In this document: one piece after another, positions 33,940 through 43,809 of the stretch
How positions within the stretch are numbered: position 1 is the stretch's first letter
Layout of the letters: each line of letters begins with the position of its first letter
Origin: Salinadaptatus halalkaliphilus
GTDB lineage: Archaea; Halobacteriota; Halobacteria; Halobacteriales; Natrialbaceae
Direction of reading: 5' to 3'
DNA: 64,000 bases
NCBI RefSeq assembly: GCF_006543045.1
Contig: NZ_RBZW01000055.1
Span: forward strand, 147,526-211,525
Notes under the pieces: generated by a model
Database searches by the model: none
What the model was told of the DNA's origin: nothing
What the model saw: the letters and a program-made list of their open reading frames with translations, nothing else
Made by a program: the position numbers and the translations under genes

Positions 33940-34773
33940 CTACGACAGCGACGTCAGCGAAATCTCGCCGGTGTTCGCTTCGAACCGCAGCGTAGGGCCG
34001 CCATCGCCGAGCGTCCCGACGAGCATGTCGTCGCTTCGGGTCGACTCGGCCAGTTCCAGCCCGGACGAATCGACGGTACCGGTGTTGGTCTGGGCGTGCA
34101 GTTCGGCGTCGATATCGGGATCGATCGCGGCCTCGATGGTGCCGGTCGTCGTCGTGATCGCCGTGTCGCCGTCGATCGCCGGCACCTCGAGGTCTACCTC
34201 ACCGGTCGTCGTGTGAACGTCCTCGAGGGCCTCGACGTTCGAGATGTCGACACGGCCGGTGCTGGTTCGGGCGCCGACCGCGCCATCGACGCCAGCGATG
34301 TCGACTTCACCCGTGCTGGCCTCGACTGTAAGGTCGCCGACGACCTCCCTAACGGCCACCCGGCCGACGCTGGCGTCGATTCGCTCGAGGGCCAGTTCGG
34401 CCGGCAGGTCGATGTCGAGATTCATCGTCGGCTGGTTCTGGAACCAGCCGTCGCGTCCCTCCCACTCCGAGCGCAACTCGAGGCGGTCGTCGTCGCGTTC
34501 GGTTCGGAAGACGAGCTCCTCGAGGTCGGTGCGGATCGAACTCGACTGCTTCTCGACATCGACCGCGAGGTCGTCACGGTCGGCGCCGACGACCGATATT
34601 TCGCCGACGCTGCCGTGGACGGCCACTCGTTGCGCGCCATCGGGTGAAATCGTCTCGGAGCGTGCGGTTCGGCGACCGACGAACGGTGTCATCGAACTAC
34701 AACCGGCGAGCGCGGTTAGTCCGCCTGCACCGACGGCCGCGAGCAGTCTTCGTCTGGTCGTGTCCGTGCTCAT
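33940..34773 (-). CDS. DUF4097-like beta-repeat lipoprotein
   Basis: 277 aa from ATG at 34773. Tat lipoprotein signal (TRRRLLAAVGAGGLTALAGC). The mature part is a series of short strands with repeats of the type SVGRVAV, STGEVDIAGV, STGRVDISNV, TTGEVDLEV, TTGTIEAAI, NTGTVDSSGL and NTGEISL, the DUF4097 adhesin-like beta-solenoid. Function outside the cell is unknown; it could be a structural or binding protein. Convergent with the FAD oxidoreductase; no operon. Confidence 0.8.
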   Translation of the reverse strand: MSTDTTRRRLLAAVGAGGLTALAGCSSMTPFVGRRTARSETISPDGAQRVAVHGSVGEISVVGADRDDLAVDVEKQSSSIRTDLEELVFRTERDDDRLELRSEWEGRDGWFQNQPTMNLDIDLPAELALERIDASVGRVAVREVVGDLTVEASTGEVDIAGVDGAVGARTSTGRVDISNVEALEDVHTTTGEVDLEVPAIDGDTAITTTTGTIEAAIDPDIDAELHAQTNTGTVDSSGLELAESTRSDDMLVGTLGDGGPTLRFEANTGEISLTSLS

Positions 34774-34886
34774 ACGAGTACGCACGACCCGCGACACCCT
34801 TAACCCGGGCAACCAACTGGCGACCGATCAACCGACCCCTGGTAGTTATATATGCGAGTCACCGACTGCACCGAGGTGTTTATGTG

Positions 34887-34994
34887 TACTGTCGGGTAGC
34901 AGTCAGTGAGACATCGGTCACGAATGCGCGGCCGTTCCCGAGGGCCACGGCCGCAGGAGCACGACCGATCTTCGAATAGTTCTGTCCGACAGTG
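34887..34994 (+). repeat. MITE-B element, copy B3
   Basis: 108 bp, left end TACTGTCGGGTAGCAGTCAG, right end AATAGTTCTGTCCGACAGTG with the terminal A changed to G. Internal hairpin GCGGCCGTTCC...GGCCACGGCCGC. The right flank is TGA (34995-34997); the left flank is GTG, so the target repeat is not preserved. Same orientation as B2. Confidence 0.8.
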
Positions 34995-35016
34995 TGATTA
35001 CCTCTCGAGCGAGCGA

Positions 35017-37935
35017 CTAGCCCTCGAGTCGAGCGAGCACGCGTTCCCGAAGCACGAGCAGGCTCGGGAGGACGGTCAAACATGCGACGAACGCGAAGAC
35101 GATGCTCAGGCCGGTGACGAGGCCGAACCGCTGTAGCGGCGGAGCGAGTGCGAGCGCCAGCACGCCGAAGCCGGCCGCCGTCGTCGCCGCGCTGCCGAGT
35201 AACGCGCCGCCGGTGCCCGTGATTGTCGTCTCGAGGGCGTCGACGACCTGTTCGCCCCGTCCGTAACTCCCGTCGGTCGCTGCTCGCTCGCGCTCGACGA
35301 CGAACCGTTCCCCGAGGTGGATGCTGTAGTCGACGCCGAGCCCGATCGCCAGACTCGTGATGACGGCGGTCTCGCTGTTGAACGGCACGTCGAGGACGGC
35401 CATCGTGCCCAGCAACCAGGCCAGCGCGACTACCACCGGCGCGAGCGTCACGGCGCCCAGCGAGAGCGCCCGGTGGCGCACCCAGTACAGCACCGACAGG
35501 AACGCGAGGATGACCGCGAGCGTCACCGCGAAGGCCTGGACGAGCGTCTCGAGCAGCGCGTCCTGGACGACGGCGGTCGTGACGGGACCGCCGGTCGCGA
35601 TCGCAGTTACTGGGGTTTCGTCGTCCGTCGCTGGTTCGAGTTCGCCGCCGTCACCGCCGGCAGCCGCGTCCGTGCTATCTCCCGTTCCGTTCTCGACCTC
35701 GCTCGCGAATGCCCGCACGTCGTCGGCGACGGCCTGCGAAGCAGCGTCCCCGCGAACGCTTACGGTGAGCAGCGCCGATTCGTAGGCACCATCGTCGGTG
35801 CGCTCGAGGACGGTCGCGGTCGCATCGGGGTCGGCGTCGGCGGCCAGATCGTACAGCCCCTCGAGATCCGTATCGGGGACGCCGTCGCCGGTCGTGTCAC
35901 GGTTTTCGAACCCGTCGGCGACGGTCTCGTTGTCGGCGGCGATGTTCTCGAGGACGGTCAGCGGCCCGTCGACGGCGGCGGTGCCGTCGGGCCGGTCGTC
36001 GATGGTGCTGTTAGCGGCCGACGGGCCACCGCCAGCGTTGGATGCCGTTGTGCTTCCGTTCTCGCGTGCGTCTTCGATCGCCGCCAGTAGCGTCGGATCG
36101 GTCACATCCCCGCGTATCAGAATCTCGGCCTGGGAGTCCCGATCCTGGAAGGTTTCCCCGAGATACTCGGCGTCGTCGCTGATCGTGTAGGTGTCGGGCG
36201 CGAGCGGGCCGGGCAGCGACTGGGCCCACTCGGGAGCGTCCTCGGGGAGGAAATCGGCCTCGTTGAACTCGGTGTCGATCCCCGTCGCGCCGTAGGCGCC
36301 GCCGACGGCGAGCAGGAGCGCGACGGCTACGACCGCGAGCGGGACTCGTCGTGCCAGCACCACGCCGCCCGAGAGCAGGCGATTGACCGGCCCGGGCGTC
36401 ACCCCGAACGCGGGCTTGGCCCGGTTCCGGCCGAACCGTTCCTCGAGGACGCCGTCGACTTCGACCTTCAACGCGGGCACGAAGACGCCGAAGGCGACGA
36501 AGGTAGCGAAGATGCCCCCCGCGCTCAGGATCGCGAAGTCCCGTATCGCAGACAGCGGACTAACGACGTTCGAGAGGAAGCCGATGCCGGTCGAGAACGT
36601 CGCCGCCGCGAGCGCCAAGGCCACTCCCCCGAGGCCGAGGGCCATCCCCGTCCGGACGCCCCGGACGGCGTCGCTGTGGGTCGCGTCGGTACCGGCGTCT
36701 CCGGTCGTGTCACCCCCAGTGGGATCGGTGGCTATGGCGGTGCTCGAGTTCGCCCCCATCCCGTCGCCGACTTGCGCCTCGAGCGTCCCCGCTCTGGCCT
36801 CCCGATAGCGCATGACGACGTGGAGGGCGTAATCGATCGAGAGCCCGATCAGCAGGAACGGCACCGCGATCAACAGCTGGCTCGTCGGAATCTCGAGCCA
36901 ACCCAGGATGCCGGCGAGCCAGGTCATCACGACGGCGATGCCGACGAGTCCGAGACAGACATCGACGATGTCGCGGTAGGTGATCGCGAGGATCGAGAGG
37001 ACGAGCACGAGCGCGACAGGCGTGATGATCGCGAAGCTATCCCCGACCGCGCTCGAGGAGGCCGCGTCGGTGATTCCCTCGCCGAAGACGAAGCCGTCGT
37101 CGAAGCGCTCCGCGAACAGCGACTCGACCTCGAGTTGGGCCTCGGCGACCGCCTCGGGAATCTCGTCGTCGCCGTCGTCCGTCCCCGCGGTGGCGCCCTC
37201 GGACTCGGGGTTGGCATCGGATTCGGAGCTGGCCTCGGACTCGGTGCCGCCACCGGTCCCGTCGTCCTGCAAGAAGAGGGTGAGCCGGGCGTCGGCCTCG
37301 GTCGAACCCGGTTCGTAGTCAGTCGGCAGGAACTCGGTCGGCTCGGCGTCGCCACCGCCGTCGCCCGCGTCTGTCTCGGGCGTGGGCGTCTCTCCGTCCG
37401 GATCGAGGACGTCGGCGAGCAACTGCTCGACTTCCTCCTCCGATCGCGACTCGAGGGCGTCGATCTGCTCCTCGAGCGTCGGCTCGTCGGTCTCGGGCGG
37501 ACCGTCGGCTGCGGCGACGCGATCCTCGAAGACCGCGACGATGGCGACGAGGTTCTCGAGGCCGACGAAACCGCCGTCGGCCGTCGCGCCGTCTTCGGAC
37601 AGCGTCGCGTTCATCGACGGCGTGTTCTGGGCGTCCCGCTGGAGGTATAGCCCCTCGAGCAGCGACTCACGGGTGAGAACGTCACCGCCCTCGTCGCGGA
37701 CGACGATCTGTGTGAGGATATCGTCGCCGGTCGCGTAATTCGTGTCGACGTACTCCTGGGCGGCTTCTTCCTCGGATCCAGTCTCGAACTCGCCGATGCC
37801 GGCGTCTTCGGTCTCGGTGAGGACAGCCCCTGCACCGACGAGGGCGGTCAGGAGCAAGACCGCGACGACGACGAGTTTCCGGCGGGCGACCAGCCCGCGG
37901 GCGTACCGCGCGGCGAGGTCACCAGCCATCGACAC
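35017..37935 (-). CDS. RND-superfamily (MMPL-type) exporter
   Basis: 972 aa with two halves, each a helix, an outer loop and five or six helices. Half 1 begins ARRKLVVVAVLLLTALVGAGA; its loop is very acidic. Half 2 begins ARRVPLAVVAVALLLAVGGAY with a second loop from residue 520. SIDYALHVVMRYREARAG and the matching VDYSIHLGERFVVERERA blocks are conserved RND/MMPL membrane elements. Probably a proton-driven exporter of hydrophobic or lipidic molecules. Starts at residue 1 or 3 are equivalent. No partner genes. Confidence 0.87.
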   Translation of the reverse strand: MSMAGDLAARYARGLVARRKLVVVAVLLLTALVGAGAVLTETEDAGIGEFETGSEEEAAQEYVDTNYATGDDILTQIVVRDEGGDVLTRESLLEGLYLQRDAQNTPSMNATLSEDGATADGGFVGLENLVAIVAVFEDRVAAADGPPETDEPTLEEQIDALESRSEEEVEQLLADVLDPDGETPTPETDAGDGGGDAEPTEFLPTDYEPGSTEADARLTLFLQDDGTGGGTESEASSESDANPESEGATAGTDDGDDEIPEAVAEAQLEVESLFAERFDDGFVFGEGITDAASSSAVGDSFAIITPVALVLVLSILAITYRDIVDVCLGLVGIAVVMTWLAGILGWLEIPTSQLLIAVPFLLIGLSIDYALHVVMRYREARAGTLEAQVGDGMGANSSTAIATDPTGGDTTGDAGTDATHSDAVRGVRTGMALGLGGVALALAAATFSTGIGFLSNVVSPLSAIRDFAILSAGGIFATFVAFGVFVPALKVEVDGVLEERFGRNRAKPAFGVTPGPVNRLLSGGVVLARRVPLAVVAVALLLAVGGAYGATGIDTEFNEADFLPEDAPEWAQSLPGPLAPDTYTISDDAEYLGETFQDRDSQAEILIRGDVTDPTLLAAIEDARENGSTTASNAGGGPSAANSTIDDRPDGTAAVDGPLTVLENIAADNETVADGFENRDTTGDGVPDTDLEGLYDLAADADPDATATVLERTDDGAYESALLTVSVRGDAASQAVADDVRAFASEVENGTGDSTDAAAGGDGGELEPATDDETPVTAIATGGPVTTAVVQDALLETLVQAFAVTLAVILAFLSVLYWVRHRALSLGAVTLAPVVVALAWLLGTMAVLDVPFNSETAVITSLAIGLGVDYSIHLGERFVVERERAATDGSYGRGEQVVDALETTITGTGGALLGSAATTAAGFGVLALALAPPLQRFGLVTGLSIVFAFVACLTVLPSLLVLRERVLARLEG

Positions 37936-38113
37936 GCTCGAGGTGAGACAGCAGCCTGATTAGTCGCCGACGATCCGCCGGGCGGGGAAGAGAACGCATC
38001 TGACTGCGGTCCAACACGAACGGTGATAACGCTTGCTCCAAACGTTCGGGTTCGTGACAGACGATCGGTAACGAACCGTCGATGCAGGTGGGCGGTACCG
38101 ACGCTCGAGGAGC

Positions 38114-38905
38114 CTACACCGGCGCGTCGACCCGCCGGGCGAACTGCCGGACGGCCTCGGTGAACGTCTCCGGTCGGTGGAGGTTACAGACGTGGCCGAC
38201 GCCCTCGAGGACGACCACGTCGGCGTCGCCGACTACCGCGTGGTCACGTTCGCCCCGGCGCATGATCTTGTCGTGCTCGCCGTTGATCACGAGTACGGGG
38301 CCGTCGAAGGCAGCGAGGCGCACCCGGAAGTTCCGGCCCGCGAGATCCGGTCCCGGCGTGGCGAACTCCCGCGGGAAGATCCCCGACTCGACGATCTCTC
38401 GTTTCTGTGCTGGTGAGATGTCTCGGTTGCGAACCCAGCGCTCGCCCAGCCGTTGGACCCCTCGTTCGACCGTGTCGAAGCGAGTCGCCAGGCCGACGAT
38501 CCCAGCCGTCGCTCGCGTCAGGACGTTCAATCCGCGGATCGGGTTCGCGCTCGCGCCGACGATCACGAGCCCGTCGACTTTCTCGGGGTAGCGATTCGCG
38601 TACGCCGTCGCCAGGTAGCCCCCAAGCGAGAGCCCGACCAGAATCGCGTGCCCGCCAGCCGCCGACTCGAGGGCGTCGTCGAGAACCGATATCGCGCGCT
38701 CGAGGTCGAACGTCTCGTCCGAACGGTCGCCGTGGCCCGGCAGGTCGGGGGCCACGACGCGGTACTCCTCGGCCAGGGCATCTCGCTGTGGCGCCCACAG
38801 TTTCCGGGAGAACATCGCGCCGTGGACGAAGACGACCGACCGCGCATCCGACGGACCGACGATGTCGATACCGCGACGCTGGGCAGCCTCGGTCGTGCGT
38901 TCCAT
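38114..38905 (-). CDS. Alpha/beta hydrolase
   Basis: 263 aa. Oxyanion/HG strand VVFVHGAMFSRKLWAPQ, nucleophile elbow VGLSLGGYLA, acid position INGEHDKIMRRGE and His in EGVGHVCNLHRPE. These are a complete hydrolase triad in order. Substrate is undetermined (esterase, thioesterase or haloperoxidase-like are all possible). Stands alone, with the convergent RND gene downstream. Confidence 0.85.
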   Translation of the reverse strand: MERTTEAAQRRGIDIVGPSDARSVVFVHGAMFSRKLWAPQRDALAEEYRVVAPDLPGHGDRSDETFDLERAISVLDDALESAAGGHAILVGLSLGGYLATAYANRYPEKVDGLVIVGASANPIRGLNVLTRATAGIVGLATRFDTVERGVQRLGERWVRNRDISPAQKREIVESGIFPREFATPGPDLAGRNFRVRLAAFDGPVLVINGEHDKIMRRGERDHAVVGDADVVVLEGVGHVCNLHRPETFTEAVRQFARRVDAPV

Positions 38906-39274
38906 AGCCGACTCCTATGGGGAACGGTCGGGTAACCGTGCTGCCGGCATATCGAATTCCGACGGCCGTGGCGGTTCCCCGTCGCGTTGCGGGTCGAAGC
39001 GACGACGAACGCGAAACACCTAACAGGATTCGCGCCACTACCTGTGTGTATGGGTCGTTCGGTCACGGTTCGGGGCGATTCGTTCGCCAGCCCGCTCCCG
39101 CTCGAGACCGTTTTCGTAGGGGCGTCCTAGCCCCGCATTCCCCACCCCGTTTCGACGGATGTATTGGCACCGACCAGAATTCACCGAGCAACGGCCAGTT
39201 ACAGCCATGATCGACCGACTATCTCGACGTTCGACCTCGACGCACCGACGACGCCCCCGCCGGGCGGTGAGAGC
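38906..39274. other. Intergenic region, 369 bp, divergent promoters only
   Basis: No coding frame with acidic composition. Holds the promoters for the alpha/beta hydrolase (minus) and valS (plus). No T-box, no repeat of either MITE family, no RNA gene recognised. Confidence 0.5.
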
Positions 39275-42016
39275 ATGAGCACGGATGCACCGGAGCAGGC
39301 GGACGACGGCGACGCAGCCCGCGACCAGGAGCCGTCCCTCGAGGGCGGCTACGATCCCGAGGCCGTTGAATCGCGCTGGCAGGATCGCTGGGTCGACGAG
39401 GGCGTCTACGCCTACGACGGCGACCCCGATCAGGATCCAAACACCACCTACGCGATCGATACGCCGCCGCCGACGGTCTCGGGCAGTCTGCACATGGGTC
39501 ACCTCTACGGGTCGACGCTGCAGGACTTCGCCGCGCGATTCCAGCGGATGCACGACGGCGATGTCCTCTTTCCCTTCGGCTACGACGACAACGGGATCGC
39601 TAGCGAGCGCCTGACCGAGCAGGAATTGGACATCCGCCACCAGGACTACGAGCGCCGGGAGTTCCAGGAACGCTGTCGCGAGGTCTGTACGGAGTACGAG
39701 GCCGAGTTCACCGACAAGATGCAGAACCTCGGCACCTCGATCGACTGGGACAATACTTACAAGACGATCGAGCCTCGCGTCCAGCGCATCTCCCAGCTCT
39801 CCTTTCTCGACCTCTACGAGAAGGGCCGCGAGTACCGCAAGAAAGCGCCCGCGATCTGGTGTCCGGAGTGCGAGACCGCCATTTCCCAGGTCGAGATGGA
39901 AGACGACGAACGGGGTTCGCACTTCAACGACATCGCCTTCGAAATCGCCAGCGAGGGAACCGACCGCGACGAGTTCGTCATCTCCACGACCCGACCCGAA
40001 CTCATCCCGGCCTGCGTCTCCGTCTTCGTCCACCCGGACGACGAGGACAACCAGGACCTCGTCGGCGAGACAGCCCGAATTCCGATCTTCGGCCACGAGG
40101 TGCCGATCATCGAGGACGACCGCGTCGACATGGAGAAAGGCAGCGGCGTCGTGATGTGTTGTACCTTCGGCGACCAGAACGACATCGAGTGGTACCAGGC
40201 CCACGACCTGCCCTTGCGCGTCGCCATCGACGAATCCGCGACGATGACCGACCTCGCTGGCGACTACGAAGGCATGTCGACGGTCGAGGCCCGCGAGGCC
40301 ATCGTCGAGGATCTCGAGGACGAGGGCTATCTGCGCGACCGCTGGGAGATCTCCCACGCGGTGCAGGTCCACGAACGCTGTGACACCGCCGTCGAGTACC
40401 GCGTCTCCAAGCAGTGGTACGTCGAAATTCTGGATCACAAAGACGAGTACCTCGAGGCCGGCCGGGAGATGGACTGGTACCCCGAGAAGATGTTTACCCG
40501 CTATCGTCACTGGATCGAGGGCCTCGAGTGGGACTGGCTGATCTCACGCCAGCGCGACTCGGGCATCCCGTTCCCGGTCTGGTACTGCGAGGCGTGCGAC
40601 AACGAGATCATGGCCGAAAAGGGGGACCTGCCGGTCGACCCCCTGAGCGACGAGCCGCCAGTTGATGTCTGTCCCGAGTGTGGTCACGACGAGTTCGAAC
40701 CCGAGGAGGACGTCTTCGACACCTGGGCGACCTCCTCGCTGACGCCGCTAATCAACGCGGGCTGGGACTGGGACGAAGCGAGCGAGGCGTTCACGATGGA
40801 CAAGCCCGAACTCTACCCGTTCGACCTGCGCCCGCAGGGCCACGACATCATCTCCTTCTGGCTGTTCCACACCATCGTCAAGTGTTACGAACACACCAGC
40901 GAGGTGCCCTTCGACGCGACGCTGATCAACGGCCACGTGCTCGACGAAAATCGCGAGAAGATGTCCAAATCTCGAGGCAACGTCGTCGCCCCGGACGAAG
41001 TGCTCGCGGAGTACCCCGTCGACGCCGTCCGCTTTTGGGCGGCAAGCGCCGCCGTCGGCGACGACTTCCCGTACCAGGAGAAGGATCTCCGTGCCGGCGA
41101 GAAGTTGCTTCGCAAACTCTGGAACGCCTCGAAACTCGTCGATACCCTCGCGCCAGCCGACCCCGAGGAGCCCGACGACCTCGAGGCGATCGACCGCTGG
41201 CTGCTCGCGGAACTCGACGACGCCGTCGCCGAACTCACCGACCAGCTCGCCGAGTACGAGTTCGCGAAGGCCCGCGATCGGCTGCGGACGTTCTTTTGGA
41301 ACACCTTCTGTGACGACTACTTAGAGATCGCCAAGGGCCGCGAGGACAACCCCTCGACCCAGTACGCGCTCCGAACCGCGCATCGAACCTTCCTCGAGCT
41401 GTGGGCCCCCTTCCTGCCCCACGTGACGGAAGAGATCTGGCAGGCCGTTTATGCGGATGATTCGACGGGAGACCTCGAGACATCCAGCATCCACACCCGC
41501 GACTGGCCCGACCCACAGGGGTACGACGCCGACCTCGAGGCCGGCGAGACCGCGATGGAAGTCATCTCGGCGCTTCGCCGGTACAAGAGCGAGAACCAGC
41601 TGCCGCTGAACGCCGACCTCGAGTCCGTCGCCGTCTACGGTGCGGTCGACGGCTTCGCGGACGCGATCCAGAACGTGATGCACGTCGAGGAGCTGACGGT
41701 GCTCGAGGACCAGCCCGAGATCACCACCGAGGTCGCCGCCATCGACCTCGACTACTCGCAGGTCGGTCCACAGTACGGCGAGAAAGTCGGTGAGATCGAC
41801 GCCGGGATCGAGAGCGGCGAGTACGAGATCGACGAGGACCGCGAGGCGCGAAGCGCCTCGGAAGGCTCGAGCGGCGACGAGCCGCGAGAGGGGAACGTGC
41901 TTCGAGTCGCGGGCGAGGAACTCGAGGACGATCTGTTCGAGGTCGAACTCGAGCGCACCTACTCGGGCGCGGGCGAGATGATCGAGACCGAGACGGCGGT
42001 CGTCATCCTCGAGTAA
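39275..42016 (+). CDS. valS: Valine--tRNA ligase
   Basis: 913 aa from ATG at 39275. The class I signatures are HMGH (about residue 72, in PPPTVSGSLHMGHLYG) and KMSKS (about residue 563). The CP1 editing domain and Zn-binding cysteines (CPEC, CEACDNE, CPECGH) are present, and WDWLISRQRDSGIPFPVWYC is the ValRS/IleRS block. Near residues 853-875 an acidic Ser/Glu stretch contains a perfect 8-bp hairpin in the DNA (41842-41860). The first ATG (39164) adds a non-acidic segment and is rejected. Confidence 0.95.
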   Translation: MSTDAPEQADDGDAARDQEPSLEGGYDPEAVESRWQDRWVDEGVYAYDGDPDQDPNTTYAIDTPPPTVSGSLHMGHLYGSTLQDFAARFQRMHDGDVLFPFGYDDNGIASERLTEQELDIRHQDYERREFQERCREVCTEYEAEFTDKMQNLGTSIDWDNTYKTIEPRVQRISQLSFLDLYEKGREYRKKAPAIWCPECETAISQVEMEDDERGSHFNDIAFEIASEGTDRDEFVISTTRPELIPACVSVFVHPDDEDNQDLVGETARIPIFGHEVPIIEDDRVDMEKGSGVVMCCTFGDQNDIEWYQAHDLPLRVAIDESATMTDLAGDYEGMSTVEAREAIVEDLEDEGYLRDRWEISHAVQVHERCDTAVEYRVSKQWYVEILDHKDEYLEAGREMDWYPEKMFTRYRHWIEGLEWDWLISRQRDSGIPFPVWYCEACDNEIMAEKGDLPVDPLSDEPPVDVCPECGHDEFEPEEDVFDTWATSSLTPLINAGWDWDEASEAFTMDKPELYPFDLRPQGHDIISFWLFHTIVKCYEHTSEVPFDATLINGHVLDENREKMSKSRGNVVAPDEVLAEYPVDAVRFWAASAAVGDDFPYQEKDLRAGEKLLRKLWNASKLVDTLAPADPEEPDDLEAIDRWLLAELDDAVAELTDQLAEYEFAKARDRLRTFFWNTFCDDYLEIAKGREDNPSTQYALRTAHRTFLELWAPFLPHVTEEIWQAVYADDSTGDLETSSIHTRDWPDPQGYDADLEAGETAMEVISALRRYKSENQLPLNADLESVAVYGAVDGFADAIQNVMHVEELTVLEDQPEITTEVAAIDLDYSQVGPQYGEKVGEIDAGIESGEYEIDEDREARSASEGSSGDEPREGNVLRVAGEELEDDLFEVELERTYSGAGEMIETETAVVILE

Positions 42017-42177
42017 CAGTCGCTGGTTCTTTCGAGATAACTGCGATGATTGTCGTTTCTGCCGCTGAGTAGGCGTCAATAGACGGTTATTGCCAGAATG
42101 GAAACTATATGGAGATATTATCGGTCATAATACTTATCAGATAGTAGTCGGAAGTTTGCGATCACTACGCTATTTCT

Positions 42178-43761
42178 ATGACGAGTGCTGACATGGAGAG
42201 CAACCACCCGGGCTCTGAAACCGCTCCCACTAGCAGTAATTTCGAGGGCGCTCGCAGGCAGGATACCACTAACGCGTGGTTCTATCTTCTCCTCGTTGCT
42301 GTCGGGAGTGGATTTATCTCGCTGTGGATCAACAGCGCACTCGAAAGCGATGCGCTGCTGTGGGTGTTTCTTGCGTCCTGGATCGGAACGCCCCTTGCCG
42401 TCTCTCTCGACTCGAAACAGGTCTATGCACGCAATGAGTCAGAGCAACAGGGGGGACTGGAGCGTCTTGCCTGGATCGGGAGTTGTTTAGTACCAATAGT
42501 CAATCTGAACTTTGGTATCGTCTATGCATTCCGCCGACGGGAACTACTTGGCAGATCACAAACTAACTGGGTGGTGCTCGCACTTGTTTCGCCAGTAACG
42601 TTTTTCCTTTTTGCGATCTTTCTGGACACGTCTCCATTATTCGTAGAGGACTTTTTCGCGTTTCTGTACATCACCACCATGTTCGTGAGCCCGTTCGCGA
42701 TATACTACGACTCGATGCCGGTGTCGTCGACACCGAAACGCACACTCACAACTATCGGATGGATGATCGGAATGACGGTGTGGTTTCTCAACCTTCTCGT
42801 TTGTCCGGTCTACTGTCTCGTACGGCGAAAACGGCTGTTTCAGCAGCTACACGATTCCCGTTCGACACGCACCGTGGCGGGTTTGGGCGCCTTATTCGGG
42901 ACGCTCAACGCTGTCGGGTCGTCCATTGTGTCTACGCTTGTAGAGATGGGATACGGCCTTTCGTCCCGAATACGGAGTTCGAAAGGAACAACCAGGGTCC
43001 CAGCCACGGTAGTCTCCCAACACGGTGACGAGCAACCGAACGAGGGATCGTTCAGCGACGACCCCGACGAGTTGCTCCAAAATGGAACCGACGCCGTACG
43101 TGCCGCAAAAGACGCACAACAGCGGGGAGCGTTCGACGACGCGATCGATCAGTTAGAACGTGCCATCGCACAGTGTGAACGTGTACAGGATCGATCGTCG
43201 TCAGCGGAGCTAACACGTCGGGCAGCCGAGTTGGGGACGGCTGCAAAAACCGACCTCCAGGCAGTTCGGTCCTCCAGTCCGGCCCGTGCCGAACTCACGG
43301 AAACGCTCTCTGTCGCCGAAAGCCTGCTTCAAACGGCGATCGCTGCACACGTCCGTGGCAAAGGGACCGTCGCCCGCACCCGGTACCGGCAGGCGATGTC
43401 GAATTACGACGCAGCACTCGAACTCCTCGACGACGGTGAAATATCGCTTCTCGAGGGCGATATCAAGGCCGCGATCGACCCCGGTGACGTTCCGCCACGT
43501 GACGATCTGTCGACGACGCTCGGACTGGACGCGGAGACCGCCGAGGCACTGTCAGCAGCCGAGATTGCGACGCGGACTGACAGTAACGTGGTGGACAACG
43601 TCGAGAAGATTATTCAGGAATACGATGTCGATTCGGAGACTGCGTCCAAGCTTACCGCGCTAGCGTGGCTGGACCCGGAACACGTTCGCACCTTCAGTGA
43701 CCGAACTGACATAGAAAAGCGGTATACGCAGGCAGAGATCGGATGCGAGGCCGCCACGTAG
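42178..43761 (+). CDS. Large membrane protein with cytoplasmic helical C-terminal half, function unknown
   Basis: 527 aa. Residues 30-220 contain about six helices with polar connecting loops and a CPVYCLVRRK motif. Residues 290-400 are helical and coiled (AAKDAQQRGAFDDAIDQLERAIAQCERVQ). Residues 440-520 look like helix-hairpin-helix-type repeats (LGLDAETAEALSAAEIATRTD). Codon use is richer in A and T than in the rest of the window, and the upstream 160 bp are AT-rich, which suggests recent acquisition. Start at 42178 or 42193. The nested MITE lies just after it. Confidence 0.65.
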   Translation: MTSADMESNHPGSETAPTSSNFEGARRQDTTNAWFYLLLVAVGSGFISLWINSALESDALLWVFLASWIGTPLAVSLDSKQVYARNESEQQGGLERLAWIGSCLVPIVNLNFGIVYAFRRRELLGRSQTNWVVLALVSPVTFFLFAIFLDTSPLFVEDFFAFLYITTMFVSPFAIYYDSMPVSSTPKRTLTTIGWMIGMTVWFLNLLVCPVYCLVRRKRLFQQLHDSRSTRTVAGLGALFGTLNAVGSSIVSTLVEMGYGLSSRIRSSKGTTRVPATVVSQHGDEQPNEGSFSDDPDELLQNGTDAVRAAKDAQQRGAFDDAIDQLERAIAQCERVQDRSSSAELTRRAAELGTAAKTDLQAVRSSSPARAELTETLSVAESLLQTAIAAHVRGKGTVARTRYRQAMSNYDAALELLDDGEISLLEGDIKAAIDPGDVPPRDDLSTTLGLDAETAEALSAAEIATRTDSNVVDNVEKIIQEYDVDSETASKLTALAWLDPEHVRTFSDRTDIEKRYTQAEIGCEAAT

Positions 43762-43809
43762 CTCGTCGTGGAGTAGTCGGGACACGGCGTGTATACGTGC
43801 GACCGCTCA

